A stretch of DNA of 64,000 nt from G963666705 sp963666705 (GTDB lineage Bacteria; Pseudomonadota; Alphaproteobacteria; CADEGL01). Positions 27,410 to 36,138 of the stretch are shown piece after piece. Under the pieces are notes generated by a model. It was not told the origin of the DNA. It searched no databases and saw only the letters and a program-made list of their open reading frames with translations. Within the stretch, counting starts at the first letter, position 1. Each line of letters begins with the position of its first letter. The stretch is from assembly GCA_963666705.2 (NCBI GenBank), contig CAXXKO010000001.1:1-64000 (forward strand), given 5' to 3'. Position numbers and translations under genes: made by a program.

Positions 27410-28228
27410 TCATTGGGCCGACGCGAGGTCCTGTCCCAAATAGATTTCGAGGACTTGCTCGTCGTTCTGAACGACCTCCGGCGTGCCATCCGAAATGACC
27501 GCGCCGGCGTCCAGGACATAGACGTGCTCGCAAATTTCGCTCACGACACGCATGTTGTGCTCGACCACCAGCATGGAGATTCCGCGCTCCAGGTTCATGA
27601 CCTTCAGCGCGTCGAGGATGGTGTTGACGAGGGTGGGGTTCACGCCGGCCGTGGGCTCGTCCAGGAGACAGAGCGTCGCCCCCGACATGAACACGCGTCC
27701 GAGATCGAGGAGCTTTCTCTGCCCGCCGGAGAGGTTGCCGGCGTATTCGTTCGCCTCCCGCTCGAGCCCCAGCAACCGGATGACGTCCTTCGCCTTCTCC
27801 AGGCTTTCCGCCTCTTCGCGCATGACCCCGCGAAAGCGCAGCATGGATCGCAGGAGCCGGTGTTCTTCCTGGCCCGAAACCGCTGCAAGCAGATTCTCCA
27901 TGACCGTCATGCGCTCGCCACCTTCCGACAGCTGAAACGTGCGCAGCACTCCCAGGTGGCCGATCTTGTAAGGAGGCAGGGCGTCGATCTCGGCGTTGTT
28001 GAATTCAATTCGACCCTGGTCGGCTTTTTGAAAACCGCCGATGATCTCGAACAAGGTGCTTTTTCCCGATCCGTTCGGACCGATCAGTCCGGTGATCTTA
28101 CCGCGAGCGGCACTGAGACTGACGTCACGCAAGGCCCATAGACCCCCAAAAGCCTTGGAGACGTTCCTGACCTCAAGCAGTGGCTCCGACGCTCCAGGCA
28201 AGGGGACCGCATTATCGCCGTTGTACAT
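27410..28228 (-). CDS. livG: ABC transporter ATPase LivG
   Basis: About 272 residues, with Walker A GPNGSGKST, LGVLRTFQLSEGGERMTVME (the LivG-specific Q-loop region), signature LSGGQRKLLDLGRVFM and Walker B LCLLDEPTAGVNPTLVNTIL. It is the first gene of the operon livG-livF-binding protein-livH-livM-dehydrogenase. The start at 28228 (MYNGDNAVPLPG) is preferred over 28297, though the N-terminal extension before the ABC domain is longer than usual. Confidence 0.9.
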   Translation of the reverse strand: MYNGDNAVPLPGASEPLLEVRNVSKAFGGLWALRDVSLSAARGKITGLIGPNGSGKSTLFEIIGGFQKADQGRIEFNNAEIDALPPYKIGHLGVLRTFQLSEGGERMTVMENLLAAVSGQEEHRLLRSMLRFRGVMREEAESLEKAKDVIRLLGLEREANEYAGNLSGGQRKLLDLGRVFMSGATLCLLDEPTAGVNPTLVNTILDALKVMNLERGISMLVVEHNMRVVSEICEHVYVLDAGAVISDGTPEVVQNDEQVLEIYLGQDLASAQ

Positions 28229-28791
28229 CGAGCGCGGCTCCCTACACTCCGGCCCGATCCCACGATTTTCCGGGGCCTTCAGTGACGAGAAACTCACATC
28301 TCGTCCACTGACGAGGAATTCTTCCAGCCACGCTTCTAGCGCTGGCGAAAGACCGCTGGCCGTCGGAGCTGATCTTCCCTTGTTCGAGAAAGCTTAGTGA
28401 GCCATCACCTGGAGAGGATAGTAGATTTAGGACATCATATTGTACGATACGACGTAAGAGACGCAAGAAAGGCGCGATGTGCTGGCGCCGCGGAATGCAG
28501 CCGGTGGCACGGCCGGTTCAGGCAATCGCCGGTGAATTGGATTTGCGGCCCGGAGCAGGGGCCTTTCGAGGTTGCGGGGGAACCGCCTCGCTAGGGCGCG
28601 TTTCGGTCTCGCGGGACCCGGCCCGCTCCCCCGCCCGGCGCTTGAGGGACCGACACGACCAGGGCGCGCTCTCAAGCGCGTGATCAAAGCCAAGGGCGCG
28701 GATGCGCCCGCCCGGCGATTGAGGGATCGACAAGACCTGGGCGAGCGCGTTCAAGCGCTTGGCCTGGGCCGGCCGACCGCGGGAAAGCGAC
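28229..28791. other. Intergenic region upstream of livG, with direct repeats
   Basis: No convincing gene is present. 28380-28460 is A/T-richer than its surroundings and probably contains the livG operon promoter and an operator. From 28634 there are two imperfect 45-base direct repeats, 28634-28678 and 28711-28757, each starting CCCGGCG and containing TTGAGGGA.CGACA.GACC and TCAAGCGC. Confidence 0.55.
28437..28450. promoter_or_regulatory. Near-palindromic operator candidate upstream of livG
   Basis: ATATTGTACGATAC contains the near-palindrome ATTGTACGAT (28439-28448), of the T-G-T-A-C-A type bound by GntR/FCD regulators. It lies about 210 bases before the livG start in an A/T-rich stretch. 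No GntR gene is in the window, so the binding protein is unknown. Confidence 0.3.
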
Positions 28792-29892
28792 TCAGGTCAC
28801 CTCGATCACCGGCGCGCCGAGCACGTCCATGCAGGGCTCGACGCCGAGGCCCGGCCGGGCGGAGGCCCGCATGGTGCCGCCGTCCACGACCGGCCCTCCC
28901 TCGGCGACCGTGACCGTCGCGTAGTCGTGGAAGGCCGAGGACTGGAAGTGGAAGTCCCGCGGGGTGGAATGCGCGAGATGCGCGATCGCCGCCGTGGTGA
29001 TCGCGCTGCCCCAGGTATCCTCGATGGTCATGACGATGCCCAGCGAGATGCAGAGGTCGCGGAACTGCCGCGCGCGGGTGATCCCCCCGATGCGGTTGAT
29101 CTTCAGGTTCACCAGGTCCATGGCGCCGTCGGCGTAGCCGCGCAGCAGCATCTGCAGGCTGTCCATGCATTCGTCCAGGATGATGGGGCGGTCGGTGTGG
29201 CGGCGGACGGCGAGGCATTCCTCGTAGGTGAGGCAGGGCTGCTCGATATAGACATCGAGGTCACCCACGGCGTCGACGACGCGCATTGCCGCGTGCTGGC
29301 GCCAGCCGGTGTTGGCGTCCGCGCCCAATATGTCGCCGGGCGCCAGCTTGGCCGCGACCTTCCTGATCCGCTCGATGTCCACGGCCGGGTCTTCGCCGAC
29401 CTTCATCTGGAACTGCGTGAAGCCGAGGGCGTGGTATTCGTCCACCTTGTCCGCCATCTCGTCCGGATCGGCGCGGCCGACGACCTTGAAGAGCTTCACG
29501 CTGTCCTGCATCCGGCCGCCCAGCAGCAGGTAGACGGGCTGGTCCACGGCCTTGCCGAGGATGTCCCAGCAGGCCATGTCGATCGCCGACTTCACGTAAG
29601 GGTGCCCCTTGAGGAGCCCATCCATGCGGTGGTTGAGCTTGTCCAGCTCGAGCGGGCTTTCCCCGATAAGGTCGGGCGCCAGCTTGGCGATGCCGGCGCG
29701 CGCGCCTTCGGCATAGGCCGGCAGATAGGTCGGGCCCAACGGGCAGACCTCGCCCACGCCGGTCACGCCGGCGTCGGTCTCGATGACGACGACCGTGCTG
29801 TCGAAGGCGGAAAACGACTGCGAGGCCCATCTGTACGACCCCTCGCGCATCGGCAGGTCCACCTGGTAAACGGCAATTCGGGAAATCTTCAC
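28792..29892 (-). CDS. Enolase-superfamily (mandelate racemase/MLE type) enzyme
   Basis: A 366-residue protein with an N-terminal capping domain (MKISRIAVYQVDLPMREGSY) and a TIM barrel. The metal and acid-base positions are visible: TQFQMKVGED (second-strand Lys), LGADANTGW (Asp ligand), DVYIEQPC (Glu), PIILDECMDS (Asp/Glu) and LVNLKINRIGG (sixth-strand Lys), then TIEDTWGSAIT. This Lys/Lys layout is shared with hydroxyproline-betaine 2-epimerases and cis-3-hydroxyproline dehydratases. It lies on the same strand and upstream of the liv operon, opposite the GlxA-like regulator. The substrate is inferred only. Confidence 0.82.
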   Translation of the reverse strand: MKISRIAVYQVDLPMREGSYRWASQSFSAFDSTVVVIETDAGVTGVGEVCPLGPTYLPAYAEGARAGIAKLAPDLIGESPLELDKLNHRMDGLLKGHPYVKSAIDMACWDILGKAVDQPVYLLLGGRMQDSVKLFKVVGRADPDEMADKVDEYHALGFTQFQMKVGEDPAVDIERIRKVAAKLAPGDILGADANTGWRQHAAMRVVDAVGDLDVYIEQPCLTYEECLAVRRHTDRPIILDECMDSLQMLLRGYADGAMDLVNLKINRIGGITRARQFRDLCISLGIVMTIEDTWGSAITTAAIAHLAHSTPRDFHFQSSAFHDYATVTVAEGGPVVDGGTMRASARPGLGVEPCMDVLGAPVIEVT

Positions 29893-30005
29893 GGGCGCCC
29901 CTCTCCCTTGCCTTGTCGCTTTCCGTGAAACCCGGTCGAGGCCCGGGCCACTTCGGGTCCATCGTCGGCAAGCTTCGGTCCTGCAACCCTAGCTATCGGG
30001 CGGGC

Positions 30006-31208
30006 CAGGGCTATCGTATTTGAACATTTGTGAACTGTGAGAGCATGCTTGTGAGGAAGGCATTGTCCCAGCCGGCGCGCTTGAGCTTGCCGCGCATCGA
30101 GCCTTGGGAGGGTTCGAGTTGGGCGAGGTTGAGGGCGAGCTTGCGCAGCAAGGCCAGGTTTTGCGGTCCGTGGTCCTTGCGGTTCCTGGCCTGATCTTCG
30201 TCGAAGACGACGTCGAGCACCCAGTGGAGTTGGTTTTCGATGCTCCAGTGGCTGCGCACGATGTTGTTGAAGCGGGCGGGCGGGATGGCCTTGCTGAGCA
30301 GATAGTAGCGGGTTTCGGTGGTCCTCAGGCAGCCGATCTCGCGGCTGGCGACGACCTTGCCGACGGCCTTGAGGCCGGGCCAGCCGTGGCCGTCCTGAAG
30401 CCACGCGATATCGGTGCTGAGACTGGCGCTGCGGGTCTCGATGCGGCCATGGCCCTTGTCGACCTCGGTGGCGCTGTCGAGCGGCGTCTCGGGATCATCG
30501 AGGAACAGGCACACGTCGTCCCGCAGGGTGCCTTGATTGGCCTTGAGCGCCAGCACGTAGTCGGCCTTCTGCTCGATCACCCGCTGGGCGATCGTGCGCT
30601 GGCAACTCATCGCATCGGCGGTGACGATGCGGCCCTTCAAGGACAACAACGCAAGCAACCGCGGCACGGCGACGATCTCGTTCGATTTGTCGCCGACCGC
30701 CAGCTGAGCCAGGACCAGGCGCTGATCGGCCGCCCAGGCGCTGACCAGATGCAGCGGCGAGCCCGCCGAGGCCCGATCGAAGGAGCGCCTGAGGGTCTTG
30801 CCGTCGATCGCGACAACCCCCTCACAGGTCTCGGCAAAGCGCTTCATGAAGCCGAGGAACCAAGCGTGGAAGCCATCCGGATCGAGCAGCCGGAACACCC
30901 GCGAGAAGGTGTCGTGGCTCGGAATGCCGTGCTCCAGCGTCAAAAACTCTTCCAGAAACCCCCGTTTCGACCGCCCAAACAGCGCCATGTCGGCGCAGGT
31001 CTCACCGCCGCACAGCACCGTACACAGCGCAATGATCAGCAACTCGTGCAGCGAATGCCGCTTCGCATTCCCCGTCCGCGGGTCCTCCAGAGCCTCGAAT
31101 ACCTCGACAATCCCGTCCATGGCGCCAGCCTCCAAGCTGTTGGCACCATCTCGTAGAATCCATCAACCCGCCCCAAAGCAAGCCCTTTTTCCTAATGCGA
31201 TTCCCCTG
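30006..31208. mobile_element. ISAs1-family element with 10-bp target duplication
   Basis: The ends are CAGGGCTATCGTATTTGAAC (from 30006) and, on the other strand from 31208, CAGGGGAATCGCATTAGGAA. Direct repeats TCGGGCGGGC lie at 29996-30005 and 31209-31218. The 1203-bp element sits in the divergent promoter region between the enolase gene and the GlxA regulator, so it may uncouple them. Confidence 0.93.
30011..31120 (-). CDS. ISAs1-family transposase
   Basis: A 369-residue transposase of the H-repeat/ISAs1 group: FEALEDPRTGNAKRHSLHEL near the start, CEGVVAIDGKTLRRSFDRAS, GRIVTADAMSCQRTIAQRVI, DYVLALKANQGTL and the C-terminal RSHWSIENQLHWVLDVVFDE containing the catalytic Glu. The start at 31120 (MDGIVEVFEAL) is preferred; an ATG five codons upstream also exists. 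It is intact. Confidence 0.93.
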   Translation of the reverse strand: MDGIVEVFEALEDPRTGNAKRHSLHELLIIALCTVLCGGETCADMALFGRSKRGFLEEFLTLEHGIPSHDTFSRVFRLLDPDGFHAWFLGFMKRFAETCEGVVAIDGKTLRRSFDRASAGSPLHLVSAWAADQRLVLAQLAVGDKSNEIVAVPRLLALLSLKGRIVTADAMSCQRTIAQRVIEQKADYVLALKANQGTLRDDVCLFLDDPETPLDSATEVDKGHGRIETRSASLSTDIAWLQDGHGWPGLKAVGKVVASREIGCLRTTETRYYLLSKAIPPARFNNIVRSHWSIENQLHWVLDVVFDEDQARNRKDHGPQNLALLRKLALNLAQLEPSQGSMRGKLKRAGWDNAFLTSMLSQFTNVQIR

Positions 31209-31250
31209 TCGGGCGGGCGGCCAAATTGTACATTTGGGTCAAAGGGTCGT

Positions 31251-32318
31251 ATGCTTTTCGCTTTTGACCGGCTTACCAAGATGACCGTGGAGCGCGATTA
31301 CAGCTTCCTCGGGCCGCGCAGGTCCGCCCCGGACGTGGAGCCTTCCCTCAAGGTGGGGATCGCGCCGACCCCGGACTTCACCTTGATGTCGCTGTCCTGC
31401 TTCGTCGAGTTCCTGCGCCACGCCGCCGACGAAAGCGATCACAGCCGCCGGGTCTACTGCGACTGGACGCTGCTCTCCCACTCTCTGGAGAAAATTCGCG
31501 CGAGCTGCGGATTCGCGATCGAGCCGACCGGGCTGTTCGGCGATCCGCGGGACTTCGACTATGTGGTGGTGCACGGCGGAATCCTGCATTCCCGGGAGCC
31601 CATACCGCAGGCGTTCTACGACTTTGTTCTGAAGGCGCACGACGCGAAGGTGCCCATCATCGGCCTCTGCTCCGGACAGTTCGTGCTGGCCGAGCTCGGC
31701 TTGCTGTCCGGCCGGCGCTGTGCCGTCCACTTTTCCCACGAGGCCGCCATGCGGTCGCGGTTCCCGGACGTGATCCCGGTCACCGACATGCCGGTGGTGC
31801 ACGACGATCCCTTCATCACCTGTCCGGGCGGGCTGGCGGCGATCAACCTCGCCATGTCGCTGGTCGGTCAGCATTGCGGCAAGGCGCGCGTGCACAAGGT
31901 GCTGCACTACTTTCTGGCCGACCGCGGTTTCGACGAGATGCGCAGCTCGGTCGCCGACGAGGACGAGTTGGGCCTCAGCTGTCCGGACCGCCGGGTCGCC
32001 AATGCCATCGGCCTAATGCGCCAGCAGGTCTTCGATACCTGCCGGGTGGAGGACATCGCCTATCAGGTGGGCACGACCAAGCGCGGGCTCACGCGCCTCT
32101 TCAACCGGCACCTCAGGTCGCCGCCGGGACAGTATTGGCGGAACATGCGGCTCAATTCGGCGCACTGGATGATCGTAAACTCGGACCGTTCGGTCACCCA
32201 GATCGCCTATGAATGCGGCTTCACCGACAGCTCCCACCTGATCCGCTGGTTCAAGCGGCGCTACGATACCACGCCGGCGAGGCTGCGGCGGCTGCGCAGC
32301 GACATAGGCGTGCATTAG
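31251..32318 (+). CDS. GlxA-family AraC-type transcriptional regulator
   Basis: About 355 residues. The N-terminal DJ-1/PfpI-like domain carries VVVHGGILHS and IIGLCSGQFVLAELGLLSGR (nucleophile-elbow Cys). The C-terminal AraC domain has two helix-turn-helix units, CRVEDIAYQVGTTKRGLTRL and SVTQIAYECGFTDSSHLIRW. GlxA-type regulators such as GbdR and CdhR control choline, betaine and carnitine catabolism, which fits the neighbouring demethylase and transporter. An alternative start is 31281 (MTVERDYSF). It was originally divergent from the enolase gene, now separated by ISAs1. Confidence 0.88.
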   Translation: MLFAFDRLTKMTVERDYSFLGPRRSAPDVEPSLKVGIAPTPDFTLMSLSCFVEFLRHAADESDHSRRVYCDWTLLSHSLEKIRASCGFAIEPTGLFGDPRDFDYVVVHGGILHSREPIPQAFYDFVLKAHDAKVPIIGLCSGQFVLAELGLLSGRRCAVHFSHEAAMRSRFPDVIPVTDMPVVHDDPFITCPGGLAAINLAMSLVGQHCGKARVHKVLHYFLADRGFDEMRSSVADEDELGLSCPDRRVANAIGLMRQQVFDTCRVEDIAYQVGTTKRGLTRLFNRHLRSPPGQYWRNMRLNSAHWMIVNSDRSVTQIAYECGFTDSSHLIRWFKRRYDTTPARLRRLRSDIGVH

Positions 32319-32657
32319 GAGCGTGCCTTAGGGGCGTGCATTAGTTTGGGACGCGCGCCGGTCGCGCGGAACCGGCCTCTCCCCGCCCGGCAGGAGGCGC
32401 TGCGGTGCGCCAAATCGCCAGGTCTGCCTTGCCTGACTTTGTCCCAAATCTACAATTCGTCCGCGGCCCGGATCGGCCATGCTCGATTCCCGGCCGCCGG
32501 GCGACGGCGTGATCCACGAGAGCGGCCCGGCCGGGGAGCGGATCGGCAATCCGCGGAAACAAAGGACGCGTGAGTTCCTCGGCAAGATCATGTAGATCGG
32601 GGGAGCCCGCCACCGGCGTTTCGCGAGGGCGGCCGGGATCGGAACACGAGGTCCGAG
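32319..32657. other. Intergenic region with TTTGGGAC / GTCCCAAA inverted repeat
   Basis: No gene is seen. TTTGGGAC at 32345-32352 and its exact complement GTCCCAAA at 32441-32448 are 88 bases apart. A related CATTTGGGTCAAA lies at about 31231, upstream of the regulator gene. They are candidate regulator half-sites. The last 60 bases carry no strong Shine-Dalgarno; ACGAGGT precedes the next start. Confidence 0.35.
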
Positions 32658-33620
32658 ATGAAATGGATATCCGCCGAGGAGGTCGATGCGGTCCTGCGCT
32701 GGCCCGTGGCCGTGGAGGCGCTTCGCGCCGGACACCTGGGAGAGCGCCCGGTCCTCCGGGACATCCTTCTCCAGCATGAACGAAGGAGCCTCTTCAACCG
32801 CGCCGCCATACTGCCCGCTATCGGCGCCGGCGTGAAGGTCGCGGCGGTCTTTCCCGAGAAGCCGAGCTGGTCGCCGCCGCAGCCCTCCGAACAGGCGGTC
32901 TTCCTACTCGTCGACCCCGACCGCTGGACCTTTAAGGCCATGATCGACGGGGCCGCGATCACCCGCTGGAAGACCGCGGCGGATTCGGCGCTGGCGTCCC
33001 GCATTCTGTCCCGCGAGGGTTCCAGACGGCTCCTGATGATCGGCGCCGGCACGATCGCCCCGTCCCTGATCGAGGCGCACCTCTTCGTGCGCCGGGCCAT
33101 CGAGGAAGTCACCGTCTGGAACCGCACGCGATCCCGCGCCAAGGCGCTGGTCGAATCGCTTGCGCGAGAGGGAGTGCGGGTAACGGTATCGGATGATCTC
33201 GGATCGTCTATTGCATCGGCGGACATCATCACCAGCGCAACCGGTGCGCCCGAACCGATCATCGACGGCCATCGCCTGAGACCCGGCGCGCACGTCGATC
33301 TGGTCGGCGCGTTCTCACCGACGATGCGCGAGGCCGACGACGAGACGATCCAACGGGCTTCGATCTATGTCGATTGCTACGATACGGCGTTGCACGACAT
33401 CGGCGAACTCGCCGTGCCGCTGAGTCAGGGCTTGATACATAGGGAGGATGTTCGCGCCGATCTCTTCGAGCTGGTGCAGTCTGATCCGGTGGAACGCGGG
33501 CTGGACGAAATAACAGTCTATAAGAATGGAGGCGGCGCGCATCTCGACCTCATGATCGCCGCGGAGGTCTACCGGCGGGCTAGCGACTCCGGGCCGCTGG
33601 GGGCCGAGGCGAGCCGATAG
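32658..33620 (+). CDS. Ornithine cyclodeaminase/mu-crystallin family reductase
   Basis: A 320-residue protein with a Rossmann core RRLLMIGAGTIAPSLIEAHL (about residues 121-140), VTVWNRTRSRAKALVESLAR for nucleotide binding, GAAITRWKTAADSALASRIL and HVDLVGAFSPTMREADDETI, all typical of OCD/mu-crystallin proteins. Family members include ornithine cyclodeaminase, alanine dehydrogenase and delta1-pyrroline-2-carboxylate (ketimine) reductase. Beside an enolase-superfamily enzyme of hydroxyproline type, ketimine reduction to proline is the most attractive role, but this is inference. It is on the same strand as the regulator, 339 bases downstream. Confidence 0.85.
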   Translation: MKWISAEEVDAVLRWPVAVEALRAGHLGERPVLRDILLQHERRSLFNRAAILPAIGAGVKVAAVFPEKPSWSPPQPSEQAVFLLVDPDRWTFKAMIDGAAITRWKTAADSALASRILSREGSRRLLMIGAGTIAPSLIEAHLFVRRAIEEVTVWNRTRSRAKALVESLAREGVRVTVSDDLGSSIASADIITSATGAPEPIIDGHRLRPGAHVDLVGAFSPTMREADDETIQRASIYVDCYDTALHDIGELAVPLSQGLIHREDVRADLFELVQSDPVERGLDEITVYKNGGGAHLDLMIAAEVYRRASDSGPLGAEASR

Positions 33621-33635
33621 CCTCTCGTGGTTGGC

Positions 33636-33701
33636 GAGGGTCTGGAGTGACCCCCTAAAAGTGGTCCAGATTTGTTAAGAGAGTTTGGCGCATTTTGCCT
33701 G
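33636..33701. other. Small IS-terminus-like remnant
   Basis: GAGTGACCCCCTAAAAGTGGTCCAGATTTGTTAAGAG resembles the outer end of an IS3-type element (TGACCCCCTAAAA...GGTCC). No transposase is attached; the integrase-core IS copy B starts directly after it. It is probably the stub of another lost IS. Confidence 0.35.
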
Positions 33702-34588
33702 TCCCTTCCATTTATTCCATCGTGCCTCCCAACGACGGCTCGGCTCTCCGGCACGGACATCATTTTGAGCCAGTGGATTTTGTAATCGACCATGGGCGCG
33801 GTCATCACGATGCTTATTCCGCCGGATCGTGCCAGCGAACCTATGCAAGGGCATGCGGATGCCGGCAGCGTCCACGTTGCCACAGAGAGACATTGATCGA
33901 ATCCGAGCGGGGGTGGTCAGGCCGCGAGGCGTTCGTAACGATGATGCAGACCGCCGACCTTGGGCAAGGAAACGACCGTTCCGGACCCGGCCGGCTGAAC
34001 GGGTCGTCCATCCGGTGTGTCCTTGCCGAGTGACAAGTGGGTCCTTGAACCGTGATAATAGTCGAAGTATGAGCCAAGAATGCGCCGCAAATGCCGCTCG
34101 TTGAGGATGATCGAATGGTCCAGGCATTCGCGCCTCACGCTGCCGATCAGGCGTTCCACATACGGATTTTGCCACGGGCTCCGTGGCGCCGTAACGACCT
34201 CTTCCACGCCCATCGCCGTCACGGTCGAGCGGAACGATTGCCCGTATGCGCCGTCCCGGTCGCGGATCAGGTACCGCGGCGCCGTGCCCCACGGGAATGC
34301 CTCTCGGATCTGCTGTGCGACCCACGCCATCGTCGGGTTCGCCGTGACACCGAAATGCACGATCTGGCGGCGCTCGTGGTGGAGCACGATGAACCCGAAC
34401 AGGAGGTGGAACGTGGCCGTGGGGACCACGAAGAAATCGATCGACGCCAGGCAATCGGCGTGATTTGTAAGGAATGTCCGCCACGATTGCGATGGCGGCG
34501 ATGGATAACGGACCATGTATTTCGAGACGGCGGCCTGGGAGATGGAAAAGCCAAGCTTCAAAAGCTCGCCATGGATCCGAGGTGCGCC
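33702..34588. mobile_element. Integrase-core IS, copy B, truncated
   Basis: It is nearly identical to copy A from TCCCTTCCATTTATTCCATC up to GAGGTGCGCC at 34588, where similarity stops abruptly (copy A continues CCACCGTGTGTTC). Only the 3-prime two thirds and one end remain, so it cannot move alone. Confidence 0.85.
33917..34588 (-). pseudogene. Integrase-core transposase, copy B, N-terminally truncated
   Basis: It encodes GAPRIHGELLKLGFSISQAA to the end (HHRYERLAA) with all visible catalytic positions (ASIDFF, RDRDGAYGQ, NPYVERLIG), but lacks the first about 110 residues. An open frame continues upstream to 34798 into unrelated sequence, giving a meaningless chimeric start. It differs from copy A by a handful of substitutions, for example Phe for Tyr in LGSYFDYYHG. 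Confidence 0.85.
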
Positions 34589-34881
34589 GGCTGGCGGGAC
34601 GGCGCGCTCCAGCCCCACGGCGCGCACGGCGTGCCCCCGAGGCCGGAACGGCTCCAGGTCCTCGGCCGTACGCCGGGCGACGAAGCCGGTGCGGCAGCGA
34701 CCTGGAAAACGCTCAGGGAAGGCGTTCAGGGACGTCGAGGCCAAGCCAGGAGGTCGCCCGACCTTGAAAAGCGGACCAAGGCTGCATAGCGTGCTCAATC
34801 AACAATGCCTCCTGAGCGAATTTCAACAAGAGGCCGGATATCCCCATCTGGACCGGTACGCACGCAAAAGGGATTTTGATA
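34589..34881. other. Unassigned sequence upstream of orphan binding protein
   Basis: No recognisable gene. Both strands have short open stretches without known motifs. The last 70 bases are A/T-rich and probably hold the promoter of the binding-protein gene. Confidence 0.4.
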
Positions 34882-36138
34882 ATGCGTAAGTTGCAAGGCT
34901 TGGTGCTTGCTTTCATGGTGTTCGCCTTCGTAGTGCCCGCGATTGCCGCTGACAGCGGTGCTTTGAAATCGGGGCCGGCAGGTGCGGTTGAGATCAAGCC
35001 TGGTCAGCCCATCGAAATACGCGCGCTTCTCTCCGATACGGTCGTGCCGTCCGTGTCCCCTCTCGTTCAAGCTGCCATAGAGATGGCGATCAAGGACTTC
35101 GGCTCGATCAACGGACACCCAGTCTCCTTGGAAACCCTCGACGAGATGTGCTCGGGCGAAGGCGGGCGCGCGACGGCTGAGGCTGTCGTTGCCGACGTGC
35201 AGGTCGTGGGCGTCATCGGTACCCTGTGCTCCGGTGCAGCGGTGGAGGCATCGCCTGTCATCAGCGCGGCGGGTCTGTCGATGATATCGCCGTCCAACAC
35301 ATCGCCCGTGCTCACCTCCGACCTCGCCGGAAATGCCGGCCCGCACTACCACCAGGGTTACTACCGTGTAACGGACAACGACCTCATCGAGGCGAGCATC
35401 GTTGCGAAATTCAGCTACGAGGAACTGGGGCTGCGCACGATGGTGACGATTCACGATGGCGACGCATACACGAGCGCCATCTCGAACGCTTTTGCTACTT
35501 CATTCGGCGCGCTTGGCGGCGCGGTTCCGGTCGTCGCTCAGATAACAAAGGGCCAGACTGACTTGGCCGCGGTTCTCGCCCAATTCGACGCAGCCGACCC
35601 CGAGGGTGTGTTTGTCCCGCTCTTTCCGACAGAGGCAATGTCGCTGATCCAACAGGCGGCCCGGTTCGACGGTTTGCAAGGCGTGACGGTGATCGGCGCC
35701 GCCGCCGCATTGGTGACGGAGGTCCTCGCGTTGCCGGAGTCGGAAGGCGCTTATTTCATGAGCCCCGATCTCGGCGACAGCACGAACGTGAATCAAGCGA
35801 CAGGCAGAAGCGCCGCCGATGTGCTGACGGAGTTCGAGGCCACTTACGGAGGGCCTCCATCGTCCCGGTACTGGGCGCACGGCTACGACGCCGCGACGTT
35901 GCTCCTCGCAGCTATCAAGCAGGTTGCAGTTGTGGACGGAGATGCCCTGTACATCGACCGTGCGGCGCTTCGTGATGTGTTGGATGGCACCGCGGACTTC
36001 CAAGGCATCATCGGCCCGATTACCTGCGATGAGTTCGGGGACTGCGGTACGGGTCGCAGCGTGGTACATCTGCACATGGATTCCGGCGTCACAGACCCTT
36101 CACTCCTGCCCATTGTGTACAAGGGGGAGCGTGATTGA
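34882..36138 (+). CDS. Orphan LivK-type solute-binding protein
   Basis: A 418-residue protein with signal peptide MRKLQGLVLAFMVFAFVVPA, cleaved near IAADS. The type I periplasmic-binding fold is visible as IEIRALLSDTVVPSVSPLVQ, VVGVIGTLCSGAAVEASPVI (ligand loop), GLSMISPSNTSPVLTS and RYWAHGYDAATLLLAAI. AAGGGA lies about 12 bases before the ATG. It has low similarity to the binding protein at 25364-26629, and no permease or ATPase genes are adjacent, so it either serves the liv operon or belongs to a broken transporter. It is flanked by IS remnants on both sides. Confidence 0.85.
   Translation: MRKLQGLVLAFMVFAFVVPAIAADSGALKSGPAGAVEIKPGQPIEIRALLSDTVVPSVSPLVQAAIEMAIKDFGSINGHPVSLETLDEMCSGEGGRATAEAVVADVQVVGVIGTLCSGAAVEASPVISAAGLSMISPSNTSPVLTSDLAGNAGPHYHQGYYRVTDNDLIEASIVAKFSYEELGLRTMVTIHDGDAYTSAISNAFATSFGALGGAVPVVAQITKGQTDLAAVLAQFDAADPEGVFVPLFPTEAMSLIQQAARFDGLQGVTVIGAAAALVTEVLALPESEGAYFMSPDLGDSTNVNQATGRSAADVLTEFEATYGGPPSSRYWAHGYDAATLLLAAIKQVAVVDGDALYIDRAALRDVLDGTADFQGIIGPITCDEFGDCGTGRSVVHLHMDSGVTDPSLLPIVYKGERD

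Noticed and set aside
30798..32318. A 506-codon version of the GlxA regulator
   Set aside because: The first 150 codons are antisense to the ISAs1 transposase and cross its end; the regulator starts at 31251 or 31281.
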